From positions 1,860,001-1,924,000 of the forward strand of contig OZ037838.1 in NCBI GenBank assembly GCA_964035575.1: a stretch of DNA of 64,000 bases, read 5' to 3'. Position 1 is the first letter of the stretch. Every line of letters begins with the position of its first letter. Below, piece after piece: positions 29,713-40,899 of this stretch. The notes beneath the pieces were generated by a model. That model was not told the DNA's origin and did no database searches. It was given only the letters and a program-made list of their open reading frames with translations. Source of the DNA: Rhynchopus sp. YZ270_cl-10. Taxonomy: Eukaryota; Euglenozoa; Diplonemea; Diplonemida; Diplonemidae. The translations under genes and the position numbers were made by a program.

Positions 29713-31116
29713 CAGTGTGACACAGAATTAATGGCCGATGACGACATTTTGTAAAAATTGTTATATTATTCTAAAAAATAGGCAAAATTTGACTCATTTC
29801 ATTGCATTTTCAACTGGCCGTGTATGAAAAGTGTGTGTGTGGGGAAAATATTAACATGGAAATATCCCTTTTTGGTAAAAAAGGGTGTATGTGTAAAAAA
29901 AAAAAATACAGTGTAGCAGTACAAACGAGTGGGTGCACAAAAATAAATAGAGCATGCATTAGTATTTTGTGTGCATTCCGTTGGAATTGCGAACTGCGTC
30001 TAGGCGTCGTGGCATTGACATGATGTAACGTGCAACGAAGCTATTGTCCATCTTGGACCATTCCTTGTTGATGGCACGTTTAAGTGCTGACACGTCTTTG
30101 GGCTCCCGTTCGTTGACTGCAGTCTGCAGCTTGGCCCACAGGTTCTCAATAGGATTGAGATCAGGGGAGTTGCCTGGCCAGTCAGCTTTAGGGAGGAACG
30201 AGAAAGGTTGGGAGGAGAGGAATGCTTGAGTAACGTTCGCAGTGTGGCAGGGTGCCCCATCCTGCTGAAACGTGTAGCTACTGTCAGGCAGGAGTTCTTT
30301 TATTTCTTTGAGCGCTTTCTGTAAGACGAGCGTACGGCACTTCTCTGCATTGAGAGCACCGTCATAGAAATAGAGCTTCGTCTTACCTCTGGTGGTGATT
30401 CCTCCCCAGACGTGAACCTTCTGCGTAGCCCTGACCTTATCAACGGTTGGGGGCGGCTCATCACCATCTGCAACCCAGACAACATCGTTCTTCTTGCTCA
30501 CCCGAGAAAAAAGCCAAAAGTCTTTTTCATCGGTGAACATCACCTTTGACCAGTCGGTGTTTCGATGCGTTTCAGCAAACTCTATCCGGGCAGTGATGTT
30601 CTTTTCCGAGAGCTTTGGTTTGCTCTTCGTTTGAACGGGCTTCAGCCCCTTCTCCTTCAGGCACCTGCGGACACTCTCCCTCGAAATCTGTAGTCGCGAC
30701 GCTACTTTCCTGCAAGACTGAAACCGCTTGCCCCGCATGTGTCTAACCACCCTATTCTTAACGGTGTCGGTGGTGGCCGATCTCTTGCGTCCCCTCCCTG
30801 GCTTGTCCGAAAAATTCCGCTCTCCAGCGCGGTACTCCTTCACCCACCTACCCAAACTCCTCTTCGCAACGTTCAGCAACTCCGCCACCTCATCATGGCT
30901 CTTACCGCCAACAACGACTAGCGACGCTGCCTGTAGGCGCAACCCTTCCCTCGTGGCCTCAGTGTTCACTTTACCCTTAACCATTATATTTTTGCTTTTA
31001 TTGTGTTCCTGGGCGTAAATATTTTATGTTTTGGGGGTGTTTTGAATATGTCCTTGTCAAAATTTGCCGTTTTTTTATAAAATGTCTTCATCGTCCATTA
31101 ATTCTGTGTCACACTG
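29713..31116. mobile_element. Complete Tc1/mariner transposon (DD37E)
   Basis: The ends are CAGTGTGACACAGAATTAAT and the inverted copy, continuing imperfectly to about 45 bp. TA flanks both sides (29711-29712 and 31117-31118), the duplication expected of this superfamily. It carries one intact transposase ORF on the minus strand. It lies between members 3 and 4 of the propeller family, 58 bp before the member 4 start. Confidence 0.93.
29959..30984 (-). CDS. Tc1/mariner transposase, DD37E type
   Basis: 341 residues, uninterrupted, starting at the ATG at 30982-30984. The N-terminal half has two helix-turn-helix segments (about 15-52 and 80-110) separated by an AT-hook-like GRGRKR at 63-68; these bind the terminal repeats. 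The catalytic triad is D142 (MFTDEKDFW), D232 (QQDGAPCH) and E270 (SPDLNPIENLW). The 37 residues between D232 and E270 define DD37E, unlike DD34E Tc1 or DD34D mariner. The enzyme performs cut-and-paste transposition into TA. Intact ORF, TIRs and TA ends suggest a recent and perhaps active copy. DD37E elements are best known from insects, so this copy extends the group or reflects transfer. Confidence 0.95.
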   Translation of the reverse strand: MVKGKVNTEATREGLRLQAASLVVVGGKSHDEVAELLNVAKRSLGRWVKEYRAGERNFSDKPGRGRKRSATTDTVKNRVVRHMRGKRFQSCRKVASRLQISRESVRRCLKEKGLKPVQTKSKPKLSEKNITARIEFAETHRNTDWSKVMFTDEKDFWLFSRVSKKNDVVWVADGDEPPPTVDKVRATQKVHVWGGITTRGKTKLYFYDGALNAEKCRTLVLQKALKEIKELLPDSSYTFQQDGAPCHTANVTQAFLSSQPFSFLPKADWPGNSPDLNPIENLWAKLQTAVNEREPKDVSALKRAINKEWSKMDNSFVARYIMSMPRRLDAVRNSNGMHTKY

Positions 31117-31176
31117 TATGACCCAGGGTACCAGCAAATTAACCACATCAAACACAACAGACCCCTGAACAATATG

Positions 31177-32295
31177 ATGGATGTGACCTTTGTGCTGGAA
31201 GAGTCAGGCGTGACTGCGACAGTGGAGGTGCCGTGCGAGGCGGACGTTGCAGCGGCAAAGGAGGTTGCGTGCACGGCGCTTGCTGTCTCGCCTGCGTCTG
31301 TCGAGATGCGCATCGGCACGCAGGTGCTGGAGGGGACGTGCCGTCTGCAGGACACTGCGTTTGATGCAGGGGTGCAGGTTGTGCTTGCCCGCCGCTTTGC
31401 CAACATCAAGTGTCCTGCTGCGCACAGTGTAGAAGGGATGTTGATCTGCTGGTCACTCTCGCGTTGTGGGACGCTTTGTGTCTTGTATGACGAATGTAAT
31501 AGGAGCATGTATGGTTTGGATACAGAAACCTTTGAGAGCACCTTCTTTGTCGACGACATTGGCGTATGTGCGTACGGTGCACCTGCCATCTCGGCTTGCA
31601 AGAAACGCTGCTACCTGACGTGCAAAGAGAGCATATGCGAGGTTGCGCTTCCAGGTGGGGAGGTGGTCCGCAACGTCAACGGTATCTCAGAGTCTGTGTC
31701 CGCGTGTGGCAGTGTTGTTGTCTCCCACGGCAAAGACTGCGTCTCTGTGTATGACAAAGACCTGACGTTGCTCCGCACTCTCACACACAAAGGGTGTGTG
31801 AGATTCAGGGTGTCTGACTGTGGTGGGTGGGTGATCACCTCCTCAAAAGTGGAGGACAAAGCACGTCTGTGGGATGTGAACACAGGTGAAGCTGTGGCAT
31901 GTGTGTCGACGGGAGGTACGTACGAAGTGGCACTTTCCCGGTCTGCCTCTGTCTTTGCTGTGGGACACTCTCCGCACGTACGGCTCTATGACTGGAGTGG
32001 TGCGTTTCTGCGGAGCGTTTTTACGGACAGAGAGGTTGGGCATATGGAGTTCACACCGTGTGGGAAGTACCTTGTGGTTGGAGTCTACATGAAATTTCCC
32101 GATGATGACCGTTTGTTGCAGTGCGATGATCCACACGAACTCCGCCAGTACGATGTCGCGACCATGTCCTGTGTGCATGTCATTCTGAGTGTTGACAATT
32201 CATTGTTTGCGATATCACCGTGTTCGCGTACGGTTGTGTTTCAGTTTGGCTCAGTATTGAGGACGAGATATCTTTACCCTCACAGCAGTGACTGA
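31177..32295 (+). CDS. Ubiquitin-like/WD40-like propeller protein, family member 4
   Basis: 372 residues; an alternative ATG lies directly upstream at 31174. The constant N-terminus is intact (LARRFAN variant). The propeller is strongly changed: WSLSRCGTLCV, LDTETFESTF, ISACKKRCY, SACGSVVVSH with VSVYDKDLTLL, VSDCGGWV with ARLWDVNTG, LSRSASVF with VRLYDWSG, FTPCGKYLV with LRQYDVATMSC, ISPCSRTVVF, ending TRYLYPHSSD. The type A leader (CACATCAAACACAACAGACC) is shared with members 1 and 5. The Tc1/mariner transposon is inserted just upstream and may separate it from an original promoter. Function as for member 1, inferred. Confidence 0.88.
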   Translation: MDVTFVLEESGVTATVEVPCEADVAAAKEVACTALAVSPASVEMRIGTQVLEGTCRLQDTAFDAGVQVVLARRFANIKCPAAHSVEGMLICWSLSRCGTLCVLYDECNRSMYGLDTETFESTFFVDDIGVCAYGAPAISACKKRCYLTCKESICEVALPGGEVVRNVNGISESVSACGSVVVSHGKDCVSVYDKDLTLLRTLTHKGCVRFRVSDCGGWVITSSKVEDKARLWDVNTGEAVACVSTGGTYEVALSRSASVFAVGHSPHVRLYDWSGAFLRSVFTDREVGHMEFTPCGKYLVVGVYMKFPDDDRLLQCDDPHELRQYDVATMSCVHVILSVDNSLFAISPCSRTVVFQFGSVLRTRYLYPHSSD

Positions 32296-32779
32296 GGCGT
32301 TCTCGTACGCGCGAGGTTTAGCCTCTATCCACTGCCAGCTCCGCTCACTCTCTTCCTCAACCCTGTGAACCACCTCCGTGACATGCATAAAGCATCGCGG
32401 ATGCGAGGATGCGCATATTTTTCTTTGACTGGATACCCATATGGGCTGGCACCATTTCCGCCATTTTTTCTCTTCAAATCAGTGCTTCTAATCTAAAGTG
32501 GTAGTCGGCTACCCAGTTACACAGGGTTATCTCCCTTCCGTGGTTGTCCCACGGGTTTCCCGTGAACCGCTGGACCACTATTCTTCCTTTAATTAAACGT
32601 TAGCTTTCTCCTCTCCCCGTGTGTGAACTTATTATTTGGTGGATTGGGGACGCAAATGCTATTTGTAATACAACATGAACAACAACACTGAACGATTTAT
32701 TCTTATCTTTTTTGACCCCCGCCCCCCTGAGTCCTCCCATCCCCCAACCCCCCCCACCCTTGCAGCGTACACAGTGTCG
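32296..32779. other. Spacer upstream of the lipid-anchor gene
   Basis: No gene seen. GTGGTCCAGCGG-like and C-rich stretches lie at 32540-32760; the last part is probably 5' UTR. Confidence 0.4.
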
Positions 32780-33859
32780 ATGGGGTGTGGCAACTCTCGA
32801 GGTGGGGTTGCAGAATGCCCCCCGCAGCTTGAGGAGAAAGCGGAGAAGAAAGAGAATAGCGACAGACCAAAGGGCCCCTACGAGACGATAGCTATAGACA
32901 CACCTTCGTACGACGATGGGCGTGGGCTGAGCGAGGGGGAGATCACAGTAGAGCCTAGCCCGACCATGGTTCGAGTTCGTACAATGAAAAACCAGCTCCT
33001 GTACTCCCTTACCGAGGCGTACAATAGCAGGCGGTACCAGGACGAGCTGCTCCCACCCCCGTCACCAAGCGGCATGTCGGACAAGCAGCTCACACCCACG
33101 CTGTCGTCGCTCGCAGACGCAGTCTGCAGCACTAAGCTGCAGCGGCGTGTGGAAACGTGGGCGGATCTCTGCATCTATCCAGAAGAAGACAACGGGCATG
33201 AAGACATGGTAGGCGACAGCCCGATATCAGACTCAGAGACGTTCCGTGTCTTCCCGGATGATGCGGTATGCTTAGTGTTGTTATTTGTCAAACAATACGA
33301 TAAATTTTGTGCGGGTATAAATATGGGTAAAATACAAATGGTGATGTTCGTGTTCATGTGTTCATGTGTTCATGTGTTCATGTGTTCATGTGTTCATGTG
33401 TTCATGTGTTCATGTGTTCATGTGTTCATGTGTTCATGTGTTCATGTGTTCATGTGTTCATGTGTTCATGTGTTCATGTGTTCATGTGTTCATGTGTTCA
33501 TGTGTTCATGTGTTCATGTGTTCATGTGTTCATGTGTTCATGTGTTCATGTGTTCATGTGTTCATGTGTTCATGTGTCCTCTCCCTCACACCCAATAACC
33601 CCCACTACAGGAACTGCCGACCGCAAAGGGAGATTTGGTGATCGAAGGAGCGGAGCTGCTGAACCTGCAGGGCTCGTTCTCGTTGCGGCGAGTGCAATTC
33701 TACCTGGAGCGAGGCCGCCAGAGCATTGTCGGCACAGAGCCCATAAAATCACGCCACGTATCGATGTGCACACTGGAGAGCACACAGAACACACAGAACA
33801 AAAGCTCGGGGGAGAGCGTAGATAATAATGACAACATTAATGTTGGTGAACTGAAGTGA
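32780..33859 (+). CDS. Two-exon gene for a predicted myristoylated/palmitoylated protein of unknown function
   Basis: Exons 32780-33265 and 33611-33859 join in phase 0 across a GT-AG intron, giving 244 residues. The start is chosen because MGCGNS is a classic N-myristoylation motif (Gly2, Ser6) with a palmitoylatable Cys3; an upstream in-frame ATG at 32675 would bury it. The rest is hydrophilic, rich in Pro, Ser, Glu and Asp, with a helical stretch (TMKNQLLYSLTEAYNSRRY). Exon 2 begins ELPTAKGDLVIEG, contains LRRVQFYLERGRQSI, and ends with an Asn/Asp-rich tail. No enzymatic domain was recognised. A peripheral membrane adaptor is inferred. The intron carries an 8-bp minisatellite. Confidence 0.75.
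33350..33578 (+). repeat. (TGTTCATG)n minisatellite inside the intron
   Basis: About 28 nearly perfect copies of an 8-bp unit lie between the donor at 33266 and the acceptor ending at 33610. An 8-bp unit without stops leaves several frames open, producing repetitive Cys/Val/His/Phe/Met ORFs that are not genes. Confidence 0.93.
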
Positions 33860-34415
33860 ACGTTTGCTGAACCTCGCCAAAAAATAAGTGGCATTGGGGA
33901 ATGAAACAACTACTATTTTTTTTTCACTCTATTTTTTCCCGGCCAAAATCTGGTTTTCTGGTTTTTTTTCCTCACAGGGTTCTCGGCAGGAATCGCTATT
34001 TTTCTTGGAGTCTGCCAAAAAAAGGGTCAACAAAAAATTTTCACCGGTTCATCATCAGTTTTTTTCTTCTTTTCTGAATTTGTTCTTTTTAAATGTGTGA
34101 TGTTGAAAACAAAAAAAACAAGTGTAGCGAAGCCGCCTCCCGGGTGCCTGCATAATGGGGGAGGGGTGGGTGGTACGTTCAGGTATACGATTACGTTAAT
34201 TTGTGGTGCTCAGCAATATGCGCACATCCCACCTTCAAAAAAAAGGGTTGTGCGGGCTTCTGTTGTTGGGTTATGTGCTTCGGATATTGTAGTTGAGCTG
34301 CACATACATCATTCCATTTTACTGATGACCCATCTTCTCAATCCCCCCGCCCATCTATTTACAAAAAAGTGTTCGAGAAAAAAAAAATCTGGTAAAATTT
34401 CCTGGGGGGGGGGGG
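33860..34415. other. Non-coding spacer ending in poly-G
   Basis: No gene is seen. A G run of about 13 (34403-34415) abuts foldback 3. Confidence 0.5.
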
Positions 34416-35607
34416 TAGGGGATACGACTCCAGCCATTTTGGCTGGGACCAAACGCACGGAAAATTCATTTGGCATTATCTGGCCATCTCCAAGGCAACT
34501 GCGGGTGAAAAACACCCTCAGAGTGGGTCACAGGGGGCCTGTGGGTCGAAAAACGACCCAGAAGCCACCCCAGAATACAAAAAAATGGAAAAAAATAGTG
34601 AAAAAACGGCTTTTTTCACGTTTTGGCCACTTTGGGCAAAATAGCGATTTTTCGAGAAAAAAATCAAAAACCGGGATATTTTTTGACATCACAAAGCCTC
34701 CTTTGGCACAAATATACCCCAAAAGTGGCCTGTGAGTCCATTCCAACCTGTTTTGGACATATTTGACACTTTTGGAAGTGTTTTTTTGGTGTTTTTAGGT
34801 CAAAAAAATGCCCAAGACGTCCCCAAGACATCCCCAAGACACTTTGCACACCCCCTGTTACGGTCATATTTTTTTCGTTTTTTTGCCTGAAACCCCCAAA
34901 ATACCCCTCCCGGACCCCACATAGTCCCGAATATCCATCACACACCCACTCAGAGTGAGTAGAAGCACCCCAAAAAAAATATTTTTTAAAGCCCTTCAAC
35001 TTCAACATGGATGCTGCCGAAACTGAAGCACAATTTTAGGGCTTTAAAAAATATTTTTTTTGGGGTGCTTCTACTCACTCTGAGTGGGTGTGTGATGGAT
35101 ATTCGGGACTATGTGGGGTCCGGGAGGGGTATTTTGGGGGTTTCAGGCAAAAAAACGAAAAAAATATGACCGTAACAGGGGGTGTGCAAAGTGTCTTGGG
35201 GATGTCTTGGGGACGTCTTGGGCATTTTTTTGACCTAAAAACACCAAAAAAACACTTCCAAAAGTGTCAAATATGTCCAAAACAGGTTGGAATGGACTCA
35301 CAGGCCACTTTTGGGGTATATTTGTGCCAAAGGAGGCTTTGTGATGTCAAAAAATATCCCGGTTTTTGATTTTTTTCTCGAAAAATCGCTATTTTGCCCA
35401 AAGTGGCCAAAACGTGAAAAAAGCCGTTTTTTCACTATTTTTTTCCATTTTTTTGTATTCTGGGGTGGCTTCTGGGTCGTTTTTCGACCCACAGGCCCCC
35501 TGTGACCCACTCTGAGGGTGTTTTTCACCCGCAGTTGCCTTGGAGATGACCAGATAATGCCAAATGAATTTTCCGTGCGCAAAAAATGGCTGGAGTCGTA
35601 CCCCCTA
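34416..35607. mobile_element. Foldback element 3: 1.2-kb palindrome flanked by poly-G
   Basis: Starts TAGGGGATACGACTCCAGCC and ends GGCTGGAGTCGTACCCCCTA. Arms are near-perfect complements around a centre near 35000-35040. The subterminal 300 bp (from CATCTCCAAGGCAACTGCGG) is shared with foldback 1, while the outer 65 bp and the inner halves of the arms differ. G tracts flank both sides. No coding sequence. Confidence 0.85.
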
Positions 35608-38600
35608 GGGGGGGGGGGGGGGGGGGAAATGTTGCTCATTATTAATAATTTATGTGTTTTGGAGACACCCCCATCTGCTTTCAGCTTTCCGTTTTTTTCA
35701 TGAGGTTTTCATACTCTGTGAATGAATATATATTTTTACACCTTCTGTTATATGCCGCAGAGTTGTGCTTTCATCCGGCTGGCTGGCATCGTACAGTGGG
35801 TCAGTCGGAAGTGCCTGCATCAACAACCACAGTTTTTTTTTAAAAGCTGTGAGTTTTCATCGTTTATCGCTCAAATGTTGATAGATCACTCTCTGTGGTT
35901 ATTGTATATAAAATGTGACTTCAGCACGAGGCTTCGTTTTCATCTTATAAACTTTTATTTTGTTTTTCTCGGAGGGTTTGTCAAAGATTTCCGTTGACAA
36001 CATTTTTGATCCCTACACCTATGCTATCAATTTATTGAATGCATACGATTATGTTGAAATCCTTTGAGGGTTTGTTAGAGATTTTTTTTGGTGGCACTTC
36101 CGTGTTCACCACGTGGATGTTGTTTTTTTCTCTCCCTCACCAGACCGCAACATCAAAAAAAGGCGACTTTGTCCTCAAAACACGTTATCGAGGGGGTAAT
36201 GCCAAGTGGAGTGTACAGGTCATTACTGTGTCATCTCCGTTCTGCATGTCTTCAAAACTCAGAATATTATTTATGTCTCAAGCAATGTTTTCATCCCACC
36301 AGGTCACCAGAAGAAAATTGATACGTTTCAATTGTGTAGCTTTCCAGCTGCGCACAACAACACATACACTCTTTTCCTCTCCACGCCCCAGATTCTGCTC
36401 ATCCGTTTTCTTCAACAACAACAAAAAAAAAAAAAGAAAGAAAGAAAGAAAGAAAAAATAAAGGAAAAGAAAAGAAAAAATGGGGCCTGGGTATACTGAA
36501 TGAAGCGCCAACAAAATCAATTCATTCTTTTCAACAATTTTATGGATTTGTGTTTTCCCCTCCCCCCTTTTTTCAGCAGCGTGTAGTGCACGGTCCTATT
36601 TTTTAAAGCCTATACTGGTGCCCTGGGTAATCGGTCAATATAGGGGTGCCCTTTTTACATTTACCTTTTGCAATTTTTTGTGTGTGTTTTTTCCCCACCC
36701 AAAATTGTAAGGGAAATTTAAAAATGGGACCCGCTACGTCAACGACCTGTCAATATCGACGCCCTCTGCCTCAGGAGCACCATATACTTGCCTATACGTA
36801 GATTTTTGTTGTTTTGCGAGAAATGCACCTTCACGAACCCAAAGAGCAGGTCGTGTGTTTGTTTTGTTTTCTATTTTTTTTTTACCTCCGCGAAGGAGTG
36901 TTGAGTTCTTCTTTTGTATCATTATTATTCGTTTTCTTTGTGTGACTGAGTGTGGGGATGCGTTCAAGAATTAAACGCTTTCCCTCATTAGGCTCAAAAC
37001 CCTTTCGTCTTTTGTTTTTCTTTATCCAAACGGCAAATCAAATTATGTTTCTTTTTTACATCTACTGTATGCCGCAGGGTAGTTGTGCTTTCATCAGGAT
37101 GGTTGGCATCGTACAGTGTGTCATTCCGAGGGGAATGCATCAATAACTACAGTTTTTGCATTCGGACAGTATCCCCTTGCTGTTCTCTTGCATTGTTGCC
37201 CGCAGGGGTTGGTGTGCTACGATACCTTAAACATATTCTCCGTTGCCGTGACATTGGGTTTTGTGCCCAACCCCAGACCCCCCACAAATAGTCCTGGCTC
37301 CTTCTGATGAGTGCCTTTGGCGGGAGGCATGGTCACAGGGCTGACTCTGGAGGTCAAGGAGCAGACCGCGAAAACCAGAAAATTCGCATTTTTACCCGAA
37401 GAGTGTTTACTCGAAGAAAACGTAAGTTAATAGAACTCAGCAAAGTTTAAAGCAATCTTGTCATTATCTTGCAGCTCACATCAAACAAATAAAATGCTTT
37501 TTTTCCCCGGGGAAAAGCATGCGACACAAAACATGGAGATGCGCAACCATTTTTCCACAAAGTTCTACTAACTCCCCCTTTTTTTTTGTGCTGTTTTTGT
37601 TCATTACTCAAATGAAAAAAAACAATGAAAAAATCCCATCCCAGTGCGAAAGTGGAGAATAGTGCACAACTGTGGCAACACAGCCGAGGCAACTATTCTG
37701 CACCATCAAATTTTCAAAAAAAAAGAAAGAAAAATCACATCCCAGTGCGATGACTTAGGAAAGAAAGAGGTGCTGTAGACCTCCCAGAAACGGGAGTGTA
37801 TCTACCACCCCAGTCTTTTTTTTTACATTAGTGAGGTGATCCAGCGCACACTTTTGCACACGTTTTCACACCGTGAAAATGTGTGAAAATGTGTGAAAAG
37901 GCGTGAGACTGGATCACCTTAATTAGGACAAATGCTTGTTGTGGTGGGAAATGATTCAAACGTCTGAGTCTTTTTGTTTATTTCCCTCCCCTTCTATTGT
38001 GCACTCAACTCATTTCTGTACTTCAGGCTAAGGGTTTTTTTTTCCTTTTTTTTGACATCCATTTCTGGGCGTTTTGAAACGAGATTTTTTTTTTGTTTTA
38101 TTTGCATGACAAAATTTTCAAAGATACGACGCTGGTGGACAAAAACTCCACTCTTTCGATTGAAAACATTATCTTATTCACTTTGTTGTGTAGTGCCTGC
38201 GTCCGCCGATGAACGGTGAGGTGTTTGCACTTCCAACTTCTCTTTTCTTTATTTTTCCGTTTCCACACAAAAATACCCCCCATTCGTGAGTGCTCTGTCC
38301 CCCCTTTTTGGGTTGACATTTTGAGGCTGATTAGGGAAACCTAAATCTACCAACAAAAAAAAAAAAAAATGTGTGCGACGCAAAAATCTTTTCTATGTCA
38401 AAGGTAGTGAGCGGTGAATATTTTCAGGTACGTTACATTCAAGTTTGCGTGGCTGACCGCATTTTTTTTTTCTTTTCAGAAATTTGAATTTTAAAAAAAA
38501 ATAAATAATAAACCCCATGATGGCATCCCCTTTCGGGTTACCGACATTTGAATACAACAATGGTGTGCAGACCAGAGCTCATCTGTCTACTCAAATTTCT

Positions 38601-39102
38601 TCCAATGAAAAAACCCAGTTGTTGTCAATTAGTCACACCCCCTTCTTTTGTCTGTGTGTGCGTGCACGATAGGCACTTTCGTCTTTACAATTTTTCTATG
38701 TTTTCTTCTTTTTGTGTTTTTTCCTATTTTTTCCTTTTAAAAAAAAGGTAGGAGCTATTGGCTTTTGCCAATAAAATAAAATGCATGCAACAAATAAAAT
38801 TCCCACCTCCCCTCTTTTTTGCTGCTATTGTTTCTTTTTGAGTGTTTGGTCTACTCCCCCCGCAGGCACTCCAGCTCCCACGACCTTCATCCTTTCCCAG
38901 GAAGTTCACAGAAATTTTTGGTGCAATTTATATTTCGCTTTGTTCTCACTTTTATCCCCCCCTTTTTGTATTGCATTATTTTTGTTCTTTCCCCACACCC
39001 CATAAAAATAAACCCTATCTGGTCCTTTTCAGTGGTCAGTAGAGCGTTTCCATACTCCTCACCGTTCCTTTTTGCTGCTTTCGTTTCCGTGGCTCCTTCT
39101 TG
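35608..39102. other. T-rich non-coding region with dispersed repeats
   Basis: About 3.5 kb. A repeat of about 80 bp (CTGGCATCGTACAGTG core, then TGCATCAA and ACAGTTT) lies at 35758-35835 and 37073-37155, and again at 58150-58230. A hairpin unit lies at 37834-37919. The segment 37935-38085 matches 10575-10710. AAAG-rich sequence occurs at 36421-36480. Sequence near 37297-37330 resembles the start of the small ORF at 39103. No other gene is supported. Confidence 0.5.
37834..37919. repeat. 86-bp hairpin with AGGTGATCCAG ends
   Basis: AGGTGATCCAG at the left and CTGGATCACCT at the right enclose GTTTTCACAC and three GTGTGAAAA-type units, so the unit folds on itself. It may be a small MITE; no target duplication is obvious. 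Confidence 0.55.
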
Positions 39103-39372
39103 ATGAATGCCTTTGGCGGGAGCGTGCCCGATAAGGGGGGTGCAGTGTTGTCAAGAGAAGTGAACGCACGTAAGCGCAGTCGTTCACAAGAGTGTGGGGC
39201 TGTTGAGGTTGCCACGGTGACGCAGGTTCGCAGTGAGAACCCGTTCGACAGCTTTGCTGTGGTTGATACCATTGACATAGAAGGCGATGAAGAGGAGTGG
39301 TGTAGAGGTGGAGGCGTGGAGCAAATGGGGAGGAGTGCGTCCGCAGCGACATCCCACGAAGTGGAAAAATGA
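39103..39372 (+). CDS. Small hypothetical ORF or gene fragment
   Basis: An ORF of 89 residues starting MNAFGGSV, with KRSRS and an acidic DIEGDEEEW stretch, ending HEVEK. It is GC-richer than its surroundings, which suggests present or past coding. The beginning (GGCTCCTTCTTGATGAATGC and on) resembles 37297-37330, so it may belong to a dispersed repeat. No known family recognised; it could be an exon of a longer gene. Confidence 0.3.
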   Translation: MNAFGGSVPDKGGAVLSREVNARKRSRSQECGAVEVATVTQVRSENPFDSFAVVDTIDIEGDEEEWCRGGGVEQMGRSASAATSHEVEK

Positions 39373-39768
39373 GTGAATGAAATCTCCCCCCCAGGTCCCC
39401 AGTTTGGCCAAGAGAGGGCTCCCCCACCCTTCCCTTTCGGTAACATGATGGGAGTGCCTTTTTTTATTTCATGACAGTTTTTAGTGATCCTTTCTGGACT
39501 CATGTGAAAGTCAAGGTGAGAGGACATCTCTTCGCCGAACCAACGCACCACTTCGAGTTAGATACGGTATGAGGTGGTGCTTTGGCCTGGTCTGTTGGTC
39601 GGGAGGGTCAGGGAACGTCAGGGAGGTGTGTCTGGGTTGCTTATCGGAGGCTTCCATATCAATGCGAGCACAGTGTTGCCTTCCCATTCTTTGAATGTCG
39701 TTGACCTGAACACTCGAGTTGCGTCATACAATACATCACATCAAACACAACAGACCCCGAAGAAAACA
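39373..39768. other. Spacer and 5' region of propeller gene 5
   Basis: No gene is seen. The type A leader (CACATCAAACACAACAGACC) precedes the start codon. Confidence 0.45.
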
Positions 39769-40899
39769 ATGGATGTGACCTTTGTGCTGGAAGAGTCAGG
39801 CGTGACTGCGACAGTGGAGGTGCCGTGCGAGGCGGACGTTGCAGCGGCAAAGGAGGTTGCGTGCACGGCGCTTGCTGTCTCGCCTGCGTCTGTCGAGATG
39901 CGCATCGGCACGCAGGTGCTGGAGGGGACGTGCCGTCTGCAGGACACTGCGTTTGATGCAGGGGTGCAGGTTGTGCTTGCCCGCCCTCGCTTGGCCGATA
40001 TCAAGTGTCCTGCTGAGTACAGTGTAGAGGGGACAACTGGTGGGCAGGGGGTGTATATACATCGCTTTTTGCTGTCTCCTTGTGGAGCACTCTGTCTCTT
40101 TACACAGGAGGATGGCTATGTCACCGGCCTCGATACAGAAACCTTCAGCCATGCCTTCAGGTTCAAAGTAGACTTTGAGGTGTGCGATGAGCCTGCCATC
40201 TCACGGTGCCAGACACGCTGCTACCTGGCGAGCAGGCAAGGTATGCACGAAGTTGCGCTTCCTGGTGGGGAGGTGCTCCGCAAAGTTGACGGCCCCTCGT
40301 TCCAAGTGTTTGCGTGTGGTGGTGTTGTTGTCTCGAAGGGCAAAGACTGCGTCTCTGTGTATGACGAAAACCTGACGTTGCTCCGCACTCTCTCGCACGG
40401 AGGGCACCATTGGCGCGTGTACGTGGCAGTGTCGGACTGTGGTGGGTGGGTGATGGTATGCTGCGGCGGAGAGAAGAACGCGCGTCTGTGGGATGTGAAC
40501 ACAGGTGAATCTGTGGCATGTGTGCCTGCGGTTGGGGGTGCTGTGGCGCTTTCACGATCTGCCTCTGTCTTTGCTGTGGTGGGCTCTCACAAAGTGCAGC
40601 TCTACGACTGGAGTGGTGCAGCTCTTGGCAGCTTTGCAAAGGAGCAGAATAGAGTATATAGCATGCGCTTCACTCCGTGTGGGAAGTACGTCGTTGTTAG
40701 CTTTGTGAGTGGTGAACTATGTTACGGAGTGTACACTCTACACCAGTATGATGTGGCGACCATGTCCTGTGTGCGTGTGATACAGGACACCAAAGGTGTA
40801 TTTGCGATATCGCCGTGTTCACGTGTGGTTGTGTTCAAGGCAGCAGGAGGTGCCGCAAGAAGAAACGTCCTTGTCACAAGGAATTTATACCCCTACTGA
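39769..40899 (+). CDS. Ubiquitin-like/WD40-like propeller protein, family member 5
   Basis: 376 residues. The constant ubiquitin-like part is followed by the PAEYSVEGTT junction shared with member 7. The propeller shows LLSPCGALCLF, ISRCQTRCY, VFACGGVVVSKGKD with VSVYDENLTLL, VSDCGGWVMV with ARLWDVNTGESV, LSRSASVF with VQLYDWSGAALGSFAK, FTPCGKYVVV with LHQYDVATMSC and ISPCSRVVVF, ending TRNLYPY. Blades 5 and 6 are close to member 1, whereas blade 1 is close to member 7, a mosaic. It has a type A leader and the conserved 3' block. It starts the three-gene tandem 5-6-7. Confidence 0.88.
   Translation: MDVTFVLEESGVTATVEVPCEADVAAAKEVACTALAVSPASVEMRIGTQVLEGTCRLQDTAFDAGVQVVLARPRLADIKCPAEYSVEGTTGGQGVYIHRFLLSPCGALCLFTQEDGYVTGLDTETFSHAFRFKVDFEVCDEPAISRCQTRCYLASRQGMHEVALPGGEVLRKVDGPSFQVFACGGVVVSKGKDCVSVYDENLTLLRTLSHGGHHWRVYVAVSDCGGWVMVCCGGEKNARLWDVNTGESVACVPAVGGAVALSRSASVFAVVGSHKVQLYDWSGAALGSFAKEQNRVYSMRFTPCGKYVVVSFVSGELCYGVYTLHQYDVATMSCVRVIQDTKGVFAISPCSRVVVFKAAGGAARRNVLVTRNLYPY

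Noticed and set aside
33175..33825. Cys/Val/His-rich ORFs across 33358-33641
   Set aside because: Translation of the 8-bp minisatellite inside an intron.
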